The notes beneath the pieces were generated by a model. The model did no database searches. It saw only the letters and a list, made by a program, of their open reading frames with translations, and had not been told where the DNA came from. Below, piece after piece: positions 44,673 to 53,345 of a stretch of 64,000 bases of DNA (the stretch's first letter is position 1; each line of letters begins with the position of its first letter). Both the position numbers and the translations under genes were made by a program. The stretch comes from an uncultured Sphingomonadaceae bacterium (GTDB lineage Bacteria > Pseudomonadota > Alphaproteobacteria > Sphingomonadales > Sphingomonadaceae), in NCBI GenBank assembly GCA_947497085.1, contig CANMFE010000003.1, positions 324,001-388,000 on the forward strand, read 5' to 3'.

Positions 44673-44766
44673 AAGTGGATAGCAGCGCTTTTCACCTTTA
44701 GATTCCCGGCGACTGCGCTAAACAGGTGCGCACTTTACGAATCCATGGCATTTCGGGGACACGCAC

Positions 44767-45702
44767 ATGAAATTAATGGCCGGCAACAGCAACCTACCAC
44801 TCGCACGGGCCATTGCAGGCTATCTGGAAATCCCGCTCACCGATGCGTCGGTCCGTCGCTTTGCAGACGAGGAAGTATTTGTCGAAATTCACGAAAATGT
44901 GCGCGGCGAAGATGTATTCGTGCTGCAATCGACCTGCTATCCAGCCAATGACAACCTGATGGAGCTGCTGATCTGCATTGACGCACTGCGCCGCGCGTCA
45001 GCCAAACGCATCACCGCCGTCATTCCCTATTTCGGCTATGCACGGCAGGACAGAAAGCCCGGACCCCGCACACCGATTTCGGCCAAATTGGTGGCCAACC
45101 TGATTACCAAGGCGGGTGCAGACCGTGTCCTGTCAGTTGACCTGCATGCCGGACAGATACAGGGATTTTTCGATATTCCGACCGACAATCTGTACGGCGC
45201 GCCGGTGATGGCGGCGGATATTCAGGCCCGCTTTGGTGGCAAGGAATTGATGGTCGTTTCTCCCGATGTCGGCGGTGTGGTGCGCGCACGCGCGCTCGCC
45301 AAGCGGCTCGACAACGCACCGCTCGCCATTGTCGACAAACGCCGCGAGCGGGCAGGCGAAAGCGAAGTCATGAATATTATCGGCGACGTATCGGGGCGGT
45401 TTTGCATCCTGATCGACGATATCGTCGATTCGGGCGGCACGCTCTGCAATGCGGCAGCCGCACTCAAGGAAAAAGGCGCGACAGATGTTGCCGCCTATAT
45501 CACGCACGGCGTTCTGTCTGGCGGTGCGGTCGCCAATATCAACAAATCATCGCTGAAAGAGCTGGTAGTCAGCGATTCAATACAGGCGACCGAAGCGGCA
45601 GCGGAATCGGACAGCATCCGCTACCTCTCCATCGCCCCCCTACTTGGCGAAGCAATCCGGCGGATTGCCGATGAAAGCTCGGTGAGCAGCCTTTTTGATT
45701 AA
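44767..45702 (+). CDS. prs: Ribose-phosphate pyrophosphokinase
   Basis: A 311-residue PRPP synthase (ATP + ribose 5-phosphate). The flexible loop region [27 protein letters not shown], the metal-binding [14 protein letters not shown], and the PRPP-binding [14 protein letters not shown] are present. No notable truncation. Upstream is the hairpin-rich repeat; downstream is another inverted repeat. Confidence 0.97.
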   Translation: MKLMAGNSNLPLARAIAGYLEIPLTDASVRRFADEEVFVEIHENVRGEDVFVLQSTCYPANDNLMELLICIDALRRASAKRITAVIPYFGYARQDRKPGPRTPISAKLVANLITKAGADRVLSVDLHAGQIQGFFDIPTDNLYGAPVMAADIQARFGGKELMVVSPDVGGVVRARALAKRLDNAPLAIVDKRRERAGESEVMNIIGDVSGRFCILIDDIVDSGGTLCNAAAALKEKGATDVAAYITHGVLSGGAVANINKSSLKELVVSDSIQATEAAAESDSIRYLSIAPLLGEAIRRIADESSVSSLFD

Positions 45703-45712
45703 AGGAGTCTTT

Positions 45713-45857
45713 ATTGGCTCACTCTCGTTCGCAAGTCGGTACCGGCCCGCTCCCCCGCCCAACCTCCCGACACGGTAGTAAAAACTATCGGGAGGTTAGG
45801 CGGGGGAGCGGGCCAGTACCGACTCATCGCCGTGAGGCGATCAGATAAAAGGACTCA
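45713..45857. repeat. Dispersed repeat with ~40-bp near-perfect inverted repeat
   Basis: It opens with TTGGCTCACTCTCGTTCGCAAGTCGG, which resembles 24744-24780, and closes with TCGCCGTGAGGCGATC, identical to part of the element before prs (44651-44666). In between is a near-perfect inverted repeat 45734-45777 / 45784-45824 (arms about 40 bp with few mismatches, spacer of about 6 bases containing AAAAA). Because there is a T/A tract only in the loop, it is not a standard terminator. Confidence 0.75.
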
Positions 45858-45859
45858 AT

Positions 45860-46651
45860 ATGACTACCCCAGCCGACCTCAAACTCGCCCATAAACTTGC
45901 CGACGCGGCCGGGGAAGCGATCCGTCCGTTTTTTCGTGGCAAGTTTGACACAGTGACAAAAGACGATGCCTCCCCGGTCACCGAAGCCGACCGTGCCGCC
46001 GAAAAGGTAATGCGTGATATCCTTGATAAAGAGCGGCCCGATGATGAAGTTATCGGCGAGGAATTTGGCACAAAAACAGGTACATCGGGAAAAACATGGG
46101 TGCTTGACCCGATAGACGGCACCACAAGCTTTATCGCAGGGCGGCCGATATTCGGGACGCTGGTGGCCATGTTGCAGGATGGCTGGCCCGTGATTGGCAT
46201 TATCGACCAGCCGATCGCGCGTGAACGCTGGGCAGGCATGACCGGCCGCACTACCGAGTTTAACGGTAAGCCTGTAAAGACACACCCCTGCCGCGAACTG
46301 GAGGGCGCATCACTTGCCACCACGGGACCGCAGTATTTCAGCAATCATGACGCGGATCATTTTATGGCGTTGGCGCAGCAGACCGACCATAAACGCATGA
46401 TCTATGGCGGGGATTGCTATAATTATGGTCTGGTCGCATCGGGCCATATCGATATTGTCTGCGAAACCGGTCTGAAATTGCACGATTTCGCCGCACTGGT
46501 TCCCGTAGTCGAGGGCGCAGGTGGGCAGATGTGCGACTGGAACGGCGAGCCTCTACACGTGGGCAGTGAAGGTCATGTTCTTGCTATCGGGGATCCTGCA
46601 CGGCTTGATGACATACTCGAAGCCATGGGCATGGTGGGGCACAGCCATTAG
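45860..46651 (+). CDS. hisN: Histidinol-phosphatase, inositol-monophosphatase type
   Basis: A 263-residue IMPase-fold phosphatase. The metal-binding signature DPIDGTTSFIAGRPIFGTLVAML (first aspartates near residue 85), KDDASPVTEADRAAE and EEFGTK are present, and the second metal motif around IVCETGLKLHDFAALVPVVEGAGG. In alphaproteobacteria this subgroup usually dephosphorylates histidinol phosphate (hisN); activity on inositol phosphate cannot be excluded. It converges on the Cys-rich gene with a 7-bp gap. Confidence 0.88.
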   Translation: MTTPADLKLAHKLADAAGEAIRPFFRGKFDTVTKDDASPVTEADRAAEKVMRDILDKERPDDEVIGEEFGTKTGTSGKTWVLDPIDGTTSFIAGRPIFGTLVAMLQDGWPVIGIIDQPIARERWAGMTGRTTEFNGKPVKTHPCRELEGASLATTGPQYFSNHDADHFMALAQQTDHKRMIYGGDCYNYGLVASGHIDIVCETGLKLHDFAALVPVVEGAGGQMCDWNGEPLHVGSEGHVLAIGDPARLDDILEAMGMVGHSH

Positions 46652-46658
46652 GCGGGAT

Positions 46659-47483
46659 TTAGCAGCAACCGCCAGCCTTGCGCTTGGCAGAAATTTCCAC
46701 CTCGACAACGCCTTTGATCTTTTCATTGGAGGTAAGGCCAACTGCGATGCCAATAGGGGCTGGGTCACAATCGCAGCGCAGCGTCATGCTCTTTTGCGCC
46801 GAGCCCACTTCAAGCTTGCCCTCCCATAAAGCTCCCGCCCAGGAACCGTTGGATTGCTCCATGACTTCCGCATGCAACGGAACCGTCATGCATTCACCGC
46901 ATGGCACGCAAAAGTTTGCTATGGGTTCATTCAGCTTGACACCATTTGTGCCAGGGGGAACCGAGATGAATGAGCTTAAGCCTGGCACCAGCCCCCAGGT
47001 GTCTCCAGCCTGTACTGCTGCAACAAGTTCAAGCCGCCCTTCAAGTACTCCCTGTCCATCAATCACCTTGAGCGCAGACATATATAGCTGAATACAGCAT
47101 TTGGGTTTGCACTCATCGCCGCATCCGGAACCACAGCCACACTGCTTTTGGCCCGCCGGATCATTGGGCCGCCAGACGCGCGCAGGCGACACATCGCCAG
47201 CTCCATAGCTCAGCTGCTGCGGCTGGATTATGGAACTCGTGGCATTTTGGGTCATATCCTGGAAAAGCACGGATGCATCGCGCAGTTCCTTAAGACTGCG
47301 CTGGATTTCCGAATCCTGCACCTGTGTCCGCAAGGATTCGGCCTGTCCCACAATTTGTGAGGTAAGCTGACTGATACGTTCCGCCACTATTTCCGGCTTC
47401 AATGAAGAAACGGCAGTATTTTTGGCCTCATTTTTGGGTGTCGATTTCGATGGCGTCTTACGCGGCGCAGCTTTTTCTGGCAT
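46659..47483 (-). CDS. Cysteine-rich protein of unknown function
   Basis: A 274-residue protein that I do not recognise. The N-terminal 30 residues are basic and low-complexity (Lys/Pro/Thr/Ala). Residues 30-80 probably form a long helix or coiled coil. It has 13 cysteines, clustered at 115, 117, 121, 125, 129, 130 (CGCGSGCGDECKPKCC), 192, 195, 198 (CVPCGEC), 237, 239 (CDCD) and the last two residues 273-274. The core (131-268) looks like alternating beta-strands. There is no signal peptide, so the cysteines may bind metal rather than form disulfides. It is isolated from neighbours. Confidence 0.72.
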   Translation of the reverse strand: MPEKAAPRKTPSKSTPKNEAKNTAVSSLKPEIVAERISQLTSQIVGQAESLRTQVQDSEIQRSLKELRDASVLFQDMTQNATSSIIQPQQLSYGAGDVSPARVWRPNDPAGQKQCGCGSGCGDECKPKCCIQLYMSALKVIDGQGVLEGRLELVAAVQAGDTWGLVPGLSSFISVPPGTNGVKLNEPIANFCVPCGECMTVPLHAEVMEQSNGSWAGALWEGKLEVGSAQKSMTLRCDCDPAPIGIAVGLTSNEKIKGVVEVEISAKRKAGGCC

Positions 47484-47724
47484 TATAACCCCCTATTTTA
47501 AATATGCTTTTAGAGCCAAAACCTGCCACGCAGATGGCCGCAGGACCAAATTAAATGCCGGTAATTTACATATTGCGCATGGCAAACTGCCGCCCGCTTA
47601 TGCAATTTCACGCTTGCCGAATCATATTTCGCCCGCTAATGCCCCGCTTTCGTAAGAGATGTGCTGGCCGGTAGGGCTGCCATGTGCATCTGAAATGAAA
47701 CTCATAAGATTTGAGGAGTTCAAA

Positions 47725-47925
47725 ATGCCCAAGCTGAAGACAAAGTCCGGCGTCAAAAAGCGGTTCAAAATTACCGCGTCCGGCAAAGTGAAATTCGGTG
47801 TGGCTGGCAAACGCCACCGCCTGATGAGCCATAACGCAAAATATATCCGCCAGAATCGCGGCACGAAAGTGGCCTGCGACGCTGATGCGAAAACAGTAAA
47901 GAAATGGGCACCGTACGGGCTTTAA
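47725..47925 (+). CDS. rpmI: 50S ribosomal protein L35
   Basis: A 66-residue basic ribosomal protein with the full L35 sequence pattern: [33 protein letters not shown] and the C-terminal [15 protein letters not shown] lies 7 bases before ATG 47725. It is followed by rplT. infC, which often precedes it, is not present here. Confidence 0.97.
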   Translation: MPKLKTKSGVKKRFKITASGKVKFGVAGKRHRLMSHNAKYIRQNRGTKVACDADAKTVKKWAPYGL

Positions 47926-47972
47926 AGCTGCCGTACCGACCAGATTTACATAGATATATAAGGAATTAAGTT

Positions 47973-48335
47973 ATGGCACGCGTCAAACGGGGTGTTACCA
48001 CCCGCGCAAAACACAAAAAAGTTTTAGAACAGGCAAAAGGCTATTATGGCCGCCGCAAAAATACGATCCGCATTGCTCGTCAGGCTGTCGAAAAAGCCGG
48101 TCAGTACGCTTATCGCGATCGTAAAGCCAAGAAACGCAGCTTCCGGGCGCTCTGGATCCAGCGGATCAACGCCGCTGTTCGCGCAGAAGGCATGACATAC
48201 GGCACATTCATGCACGGCGTGAAACTCGCCGGCATCGACCTTGACCGCAAGGTTATGGCCGACCTCGCCATGAACGAGGGTGAAGTGTTTAAAACTATCA
48301 TAAAGCAGGCGAAAGACGCACTGCCGAAGGACTAA
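47973..48335 (+). CDS. rplT: 50S ribosomal protein L20
   Basis: A 120-residue L20, an early large-subunit assembly protein and in other bacteria the autogenous regulator of its operon. It begins [20 protein letters not shown] and contains [19 protein letters not shown]. It follows rpmI by 47 bp; pheS normally follows, but a terminator and a GIY-YIG element now intervene. Confidence 0.97.
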   Translation: MARVKRGVTTRAKHKKVLEQAKGYYGRRKNTIRIARQAVEKAGQYAYRDRKAKKRSFRALWIQRINAAVRAEGMTYGTFMHGVKLAGIDLDRKVMADLAMNEGEVFKTIIKQAKDALPKD

Positions 48336-48353
48336 CTTCGGATGATGATGTGA

Positions 48354-48390
48354 AAAGGCGCCGGGCGGAAACGCTTTCGGCGCTTTTTTC
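48354..48390 (+). terminator. Rho-independent terminator after rplT
   Basis: Stem AAAGGCGCCG..CGGCGCTTT around GGCGGAAACGCTTT (which can itself pair), followed by TTTTTT. It separates rpmI-rplT from pheS. Confidence 0.8.
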
Positions 48391-48417
48391 ATTGGTTTAA
48401 TATAATTGCCCTCCCCT

Positions 48418-48827
48418 GTCATTCCTGCGAAAGCAGGAATCCAACTCCAAAAGAGACAATTGAGCACAGATTTTCAACCAATAGTATACCTTCTCGCCAG
48501 CCATCAATATGGCACATTATATCTGGGCGTGACATCTAACTTTATGCAACGTCTTTACCAGCACCGCGAAGAGATCATGGAAGGCTTCAGCAAAGAACAT
48601 GGTATAAAACGGTTAGTATGGTTTGAAGCTTATGACACGATGGATGTGGCCATCACCCGTGAAAAGCAAATTAAAAAGTGGAAACGGCAATGGAAAATCG
48701 ACCTGATTGAAAAAGAAAACCCGGATTGGCGTGATCTGGCGGTTGACTTTGGGTTCGATATGCAGCCATCCACGCGGCTGATTGATTGAAACGGCAGGAG
48801 TTGGATTCCTGCTTTCGCAGGAATGAC
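48418..48827. mobile_element. GIY-YIG element bounded by perfect 31-bp inverted repeats
   Basis: Left end 48418-48448 and right end 48797-48827 are perfect reverse complements over 31 bp; each contains the palindrome ATTCCTGCGAAAGCAGGAAT and ends CCAACTCC inwards. The only gene inside is the GIY-YIG nuclease gene. The 410-bp unit sits between rplT and pheS, with no obvious target-site duplication. Confidence 0.7.
48460..48789 (+). CDS. Small GIY-YIG nuclease (UPF0213/YhbQ-like)
   Basis: A 109-residue GIY-YIG domain protein, lying wholly within inverted repeats. It has VYLLASHQYGTLYLGVTSNFMQRLYQHRE (residues 9-37), with the second half of the GIY-YIG core as TLYLGVTS and the catalytic Arg as QRLYQH, then TREKQIKKWKRQWKIDLIE, ending NPDWRDL. 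The TTG at 48460 is the likely start because there is no Met before the domain; an ATG at 48406 would run through the left repeat. Relatives are common in sphingomonads and their role is unknown. Confidence 0.85.
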   Translation: MSTDFQPIVYLLASHQYGTLYLGVTSNFMQRLYQHREEIMEGFSKEHGIKRLVWFEAYDTMDVAITREKQIKKWKRQWKIDLIEKENPDWRDLAVDFGFDMQPSTRLID

Positions 48828-48831
48828 GGTT

Positions 48832-49947
48832 ATGAGTGATATTGAAAAACTGGCATCGGATTATCTGGCACAGATAGAGTCCGCTGCGAATGTGGATGCG
48901 CTTGAGGATATTCGCGTACGCGCCTTGGGCAAGAAAGGCGAGATCAGTGCACGCTTGAAAACACTCGGCAAAATGACGCCCGAAGAACGTCAGATAGAAG
49001 GTCCGAAAATCAACGGTGCGCGCGAGCAGGTTGCTGCCGCTATTGCGGAGCGCAAGGCAGCGATGGAAGATGCATTGCTGAACGAAAAGCTCGCTGCCGA
49101 AGCCATTGACCTCACCCTGCCCGCACCCGAAGCGCCGCAGGGCAGCGTGCATCCGGTCGCGCAGGTGATGGACGAGCTCGCTGAAATCTTTGCCGATCTT
49201 GGCTTCTCCGTCGCCGAAGGGCCGGAGATCGAGGATGACTGGCGCAATTTCACCGCGCTCAATATACCCGAAACGCATCCTGCGCGTGCGATGCACGATA
49301 CATTCTATTTTGATGACAAGGATAGCGAAGGCCAGCAGATGCTGCTGCGTACGCATACTTCACCAGTGCAGATCCGCACGATGATGGATATAGCAAAGCA
49401 CACACAGGGCGCCGGGGAGCCGATCCGCATTATCGCGCCGGGCCGCACCTATCGCAGCGACAGCGATGCCACACACACACCGATGTTCCATCAGGTCGAA
49501 GGGCTGGTGATCGACAAGGGCATCCATATGGGACATCTGAAATGGACGCTGGAGACATTCGTTCGCGCGTTTTTTGAGCGCGACGATGTCGAGCTGCGCC
49601 TGCGTCCCAGCTATTTCCCGTTCACCGAACCCAGCGCGGAAGTCGATGTCGGGTTCAGCGTGGAAAAAGGCAAGCGCGTGATTGGCGGCGATCCAAACAG
49701 TGAAAATGGCGGCTGGATGGAAATCCTTGGCTCCGGCATGGTAAACCGCAAAGTCATCAAAAATTGCGGGCTTGATCCCGATGTGTGGCAGGGCTTTGCC
49801 TTTGGCTGCGGCATCGACCGGCTCGCCATGCTGAAATACGGTATGCACGACCTGCGCGCGTTCTTTGACGGCGACCTGCGCTGGCTGCACCATTATGGTT
49901 TCAGCGCGCTGGATGTCCCGACACTCAGTGGAGGAGTAGGCGCATGA
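48832..49947 (+). CDS. pheS: Phenylalanyl-tRNA synthetase alpha subunit
   Basis: A 371-residue class II synthetase subunit that forms the alpha2-beta2 enzyme with PheT. Family features: the coiled-coil N-terminus [42 protein letters not shown] (motif 2), and motif 3 [14 protein letters not shown]. The ATG at 48832 fits the family. It lies only 4 bp after the right inverted repeat, so the repeat supplies its ribosome-binding region and no Shine-Dalgarno is visible. An ATG at 48823 lies inside the repeat. It overlaps pheT by 4 bp. Confidence 0.96.
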   Translation: MSDIEKLASDYLAQIESAANVDALEDIRVRALGKKGEISARLKTLGKMTPEERQIEGPKINGAREQVAAAIAERKAAMEDALLNEKLAAEAIDLTLPAPEAPQGSVHPVAQVMDELAEIFADLGFSVAEGPEIEDDWRNFTALNIPETHPARAMHDTFYFDDKDSEGQQMLLRTHTSPVQIRTMMDIAKHTQGAGEPIRIIAPGRTYRSDSDATHTPMFHQVEGLVIDKGIHMGHLKWTLETFVRAFFERDDVELRLRPSYFPFTEPSAEVDVGFSVEKGKRVIGGDPNSENGGWMEILGSGMVNRKVIKNCGLDPDVWQGFAFGCGIDRLAMLKYGMHDLRAFFDGDLRWLHHYGFSALDVPTLSGGVGA

Positions 49948-52337
49948 AATTCACACTCGATTGGCTGAAATCGCACCTCGACACCGATGCGAGCCTTACC
50001 GAAATTACCGACAAACTTACCGCCATCGGGTTGGAGCTGGAAGGCATTGAGAATCCTGCTGACAAACTGCGTGATTTTCGCGTTGCCAAAGTGCTCGAAG
50101 CAGGGCCGCACCCCAATGCGGACAAGCTGCAGCTGCTCAAAGTCGATGATGGCAGCAGTGAGCCGTGGCAGGTTGTATGCGGCGCGTCCAATGCGCGTAC
50201 AGGCATGGTGGGTGTGTTCGGACCGCCCGGAACCTACATTCCAGGCAGCGATTTCACACTGAAGCCCGCCAGGATCCGCGATGTCGAAAGTTTCGGCATG
50301 ATGTGCAGCGCGCGCGAACTCGAACTGGGTGACGAGCATGATGGTATTATCGAGCTGAATGACAGCGCCGCAGATGCCGTGGGCAGCAGTTTTGCCGATT
50401 ATGCCGGGCTGGACGATCCAGTGATTGATGTGAGTGTAACGCCCAACAAGCAGGACTGCATGGGCGTACGCGGCATTGCCCGCGACCTGGCCGCATCCGG
50501 TATCGGTACGCTCAAACCGCTGGAACAAGTGGCCGTGGAACGCAGCGGCAATGGCCCGGATGTGCGCACCGACGACCCGGAAGGCTGCCCGGCCTTCTAT
50601 GCCTGCACTGTAAAGGGCGTAAGCAATGGCAGCGCACCTGACTGGATGCAGCGCCGCCTTAATGCCGTCGGGCAAAAACCGATCAGCGCGCTGGTCGATA
50701 TTACCAATTACGTGATGCTTGATCTCGGCCGTCCGCTGCACGTCTATGACATGGCCAAGCTCAGCGGACCACTGGTGGCGCGCAAGGCCAAAGAAGGTGA
50801 AACACTCACTGCGCTCAACGATAAAGAATATACGCTCGATTCCACCATGACCGTGATTGCCGATGATAATGGCGCGCACGACATTGGCGGCATTATGGGC
50901 GGCGCAGCAACGGGCGCAGAAGAAGGCACGACCGATGTCCTGATCGAATGTGCGTACTTCACACCCGAGAATATAGCCCGCACGGGGCAGAAACTGATGC
51001 TGACGTCTGATGCCCGCCAACGCTTCGAACGTGGTGTTGATCCGGCGTTTCTGGACGACGGTGTCGAGATTGCCACCGCCTATGTCACACGGATTTGCGG
51101 TGGCACAGCCAGCGAAATCACCCGTGCAGGCACTCCGCCCGCCGATATCCGCGAGATTGCCTATGACCCTGCGCTCTGCATGGGATTGGGCGGTATCGCG
51201 GTGGAAGAAGAACAGCAGAAAGCCATATTGGAAGCGCTTGGTTTTGGAGTTTATGTAGGTGCGCCATGGACCATCTCTATCCCCACCTGGCGGCGTGACG
51301 TGGTGGGTGCGCCCGATATTGTCGAGGAAATTGTACGCATGGTGGGGCTTGATGCCATTGCATCCGAACCCCTGCCTCGTGCGCCCGGTGTGGCCATGCC
51401 GACAGCCTCGCTGATGCAGCTTGCCGAACGCCGCGTGCGCCGTGCTGCGGCATCGCACGGGTTGAATGAAGCGGTGAACTGGAGCTTTATCTCGGAAAAA
51501 GAAGCCGCGCCATTCGGTGGTGGTGACTGGACGCTCGCCAATCCGATCAGCGAAGACATGAAAATCATGCGGCCATCGATGTTGCCGGGCCTTTTGTCCG
51601 CCACCAAACGCAATCTGGATCGCGGCGCGGCATCCATCCGTCTGTTCGAAGTTGGTCGTCGTTATTTCAAGGCCGCAAATGGCCATAGCGATGAGAAGCC
51701 GACTGCCGGAATCATTCTGGCAGGTGACAAGACCGCGCGCGACTGGCAGCATGGCAAGGCGGCGCGTTTCGATGCCTATGATATAAAGGCGGAAGTCATC
51801 GCACTGCTGAAAGCTGCAGGCGCGCCCACGGACAAGCTGATGGATTTTGGAGACGCGGGTGCGCATTTCCATCCAGGCCAGTCGGGTACGCTCAGGCTCG
51901 GTCCCAAGAAAATCCTGGCGGCTTATGGCACGCTCCATCCCAAAACCGCAAAGGCTTACGGCCTGAAAGGTGAGGTTATGGGCGCGGAGATATTCCTGGA
52001 CGCGATTCCGATGAAACCGCTCAGGGACCATATGCGCGATGCTTATGATCCACCGGCGCTGCAGGCGGTGACGCGTGACTTTGCCTTTGTCGTGGATGAC
52101 AGCGTTGCGGCAGGTGACCTGGTGCGCACGGTCAAAGGCGCGGACAAGAAAGCAATCGTGGATGCACGCCTGTTTGATGTGTTTGAAGGTGAAGAACTGG
52201 GCGAAGGCAAAAAGTCTCTTGCTGTCGAAGTGACATTGCAGCCCACCGACAAAAGCTTCACCGAAGAGGAACTGCAGGCCATTTCCGACAAGGTGGTGGC
52301 AAATGCGGCCAAGCTAGGCGGGGAATTGAGAGGCTAA
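49944..52337 (+). CDS. pheT: Phenylalanyl-tRNA synthetase beta subunit
   Basis: A 797-residue subunit with the N-terminal tRNA-binding domain (about 40-150, [20 protein letters not shown]), the B3/B4 editing domain (about 210-390, with [21 protein letters not shown]), a B5 domain, and the C-terminal ferredoxin-like anticodon-binding domain (about 700-797, LEVTLQP-type segment [18 protein letters not shown]). Its ATG overlaps the pheS stop (ATGA). The stop overlaps the end of the convergent Fic gene by 4 bp. Confidence 0.97.
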   Translation: MKFTLDWLKSHLDTDASLTEITDKLTAIGLELEGIENPADKLRDFRVAKVLEAGPHPNADKLQLLKVDDGSSEPWQVVCGASNARTGMVGVFGPPGTYIPGSDFTLKPARIRDVESFGMMCSARELELGDEHDGIIELNDSAADAVGSSFADYAGLDDPVIDVSVTPNKQDCMGVRGIARDLAASGIGTLKPLEQVAVERSGNGPDVRTDDPEGCPAFYACTVKGVSNGSAPDWMQRRLNAVGQKPISALVDITNYVMLDLGRPLHVYDMAKLSGPLVARKAKEGETLTALNDKEYTLDSTMTVIADDNGAHDIGGIMGGAATGAEEGTTDVLIECAYFTPENIARTGQKLMLTSDARQRFERGVDPAFLDDGVEIATAYVTRICGGTASEITRAGTPPADIREIAYDPALCMGLGGIAVEEEQQKAILEALGFGVYVGAPWTISIPTWRRDVVGAPDIVEEIVRMVGLDAIASEPLPRAPGVAMPTASLMQLAERRVRRAAASHGLNEAVNWSFISEKEAAPFGGGDWTLANPISEDMKIMRPSMLPGLLSATKRNLDRGAASIRLFEVGRRYFKAANGHSDEKPTAGIILAGDKTARDWQHGKAARFDAYDIKAEVIALLKAAGAPTDKLMDFGDAGAHFHPGQSGTLRLGPKKILAAYGTLHPKTAKAYGLKGEVMGAEIFLDAIPMKPLRDHMRDAYDPPALQAVTRDFAFVVDDSVAAGDLVRTVKGADKKAIVDARLFDVFEGEELGEGKKSLAVEVTLQPTDKSFTEEELQAISDKVVANAAKLGGELRG

Positions 52338-52927
52338 TCTGACAATTGCTCTAGTAGTAACTGGTCTAAATATTGAGAAAGTTCAGATATATTAAAGTGA
52401 CCCTTTTCCCACGCATTATCTGCCGCACGTAAAGCATGCACATATGCATCTCTATTTTCTCTAATGCGCTCCGGAACCGTTTTGGTTCCACCAAGTAATT
52501 GCCCATGCCTTAAACATATTAAAAAATAGCATGCAGCACGAGCAGTTCTTCCATTGCCTTCAATAAATGGATGAATCCAATTCATCCGCCAAAGCGCAAA
52601 AGCTGCCATTTCCGTTGGTCCATTTATAATTTCCCAATTTTCGTGCACAGTGGATATAAAGTAATCCATAAGTGCCGGAACCTCTCTAAAATGAGGCGGG
52701 ACATGCGTTCCCACATATATTGGTTGTTCTCGGTATCGCCCTCCGTGCTGGCATACATTGGAAATTGCTGCGGCGTTTAGATTCCAGAGCATATACTTGT
52801 CAAAACAGTCTATGCCTTTGCGCAAACCAATCTCTATGCAATTTGTAAGTAAGTCATACTGCCTGAGAAGGTTTTTCTCTTCAACACGGGCAAAGAAATC
52901 AGGATCATCTGCTTTTCGTAAAGCCAT
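52334..52927 (-). CDS. Fic-family protein (putative AMPylator)
   Basis: A 197-residue Fic-domain protein. The active-site motif HPFIEGNGRTAR (119-130) carries the catalytic His119 and phosphate-binding Asn/Gly/Arg. An N-terminal helical part (1-60) precedes the Fic core. No N-terminal or C-terminal (S/T)xxxE(G/N) inhibitory motif is evident, so an intramolecular inhibitory glutamate is not obvious. Fic proteins AMPylate or otherwise modify proteins. The preceding small gene on the same strand is a candidate partner. GC content and codon use are lower than in the flanking pheT and prfC, suggesting transfer. Confidence 0.92.
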   Translation of the reverse strand: MALRKADDPDFFARVEEKNLLRQYDLLTNCIEIGLRKGIDCFDKYMLWNLNAAAISNVCQHGGRYREQPIYVGTHVPPHFREVPALMDYFISTVHENWEIINGPTEMAAFALWRMNWIHPFIEGNGRTARAACYFLICLRHGQLLGGTKTVPERIRENRDAYVHALRAADNAWEKGHFNISELSQYLDQLLLEQLSD

Positions 52928-52958
52928 TATAAAAACGGCCCGGTAAACGGGCCGTCCT

Positions 52959-53165
52959 TTATGTTGTAAGTCTAATGCGCCCAGCTGCTGCTGTTACACT
53001 AGCCTTTGTAATGTTTTCTGCATCAGAAGCATTTCCAAATGCGAAACTAATGCGTTGTGCTGCAAGCACTTCGTCTGAAACATCCGCTTTTTTGGCCTCT
53101 TCCAGAAGTGCCTTAAGTTTCTCATTTGGAGTTGGTCTAGCAATAAATTGCTTTCGTGCTGCCAT
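52959..53165 (-). CDS. Small protein upstream of fic, candidate antitoxin
   Basis: A 68-residue protein, MAARKQFIARPTPNEKLKAL... onwards, with a strong GGAGGAG 5 bases before ATG 53165. Its C-terminal half (DEVLAAQRISFAFGN, then a helix to the end) is of a kind seen in small genes before fic genes. It ends 31 bp before fic, consistent with a two-gene unit. The class I Fic antitoxin motif (S/T)xxxE(G/N) is not matched: SFAFGN has Gly in place of Glu. Its role as antitoxin is inferred. Confidence 0.65.
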   Translation of the reverse strand: MAARKQFIARPTPNEKLKALLEEAKKADVSDEVLAAQRISFAFGNASDAENITKASVTAAAGRIRLTT

Positions 53166-53345
53166 ATTTCTCCTCCAAAAGTGGTTGGGCAAACTGAATC
53201 TCATAAATTGCAGTGCTGCGCAATACGATATTTTTTATATATACGATATTTCTTATGAATGTGGCATTTCTGACTCATAGAAATATTGAAAATATAGCAA
53301 AAAAGTTTGGTAGACCTACTGCATTCATGCCTCTATGCGAACATT

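Noticed and set aside
44365-44682. A 105-codon plus-strand frame before prs.
   Set aside because: It runs through a repeat made of successive hairpins and has no ribosome-binding site; taken as repeat sequence, not a gene.
49893-52031. A 712-codon open frame on the minus strand across pheT.
   Set aside because: It is fully antisense to a complete, well-conserved pheT and has no recognisable domain; long antisense frames are expected in GC-rich coding DNA.
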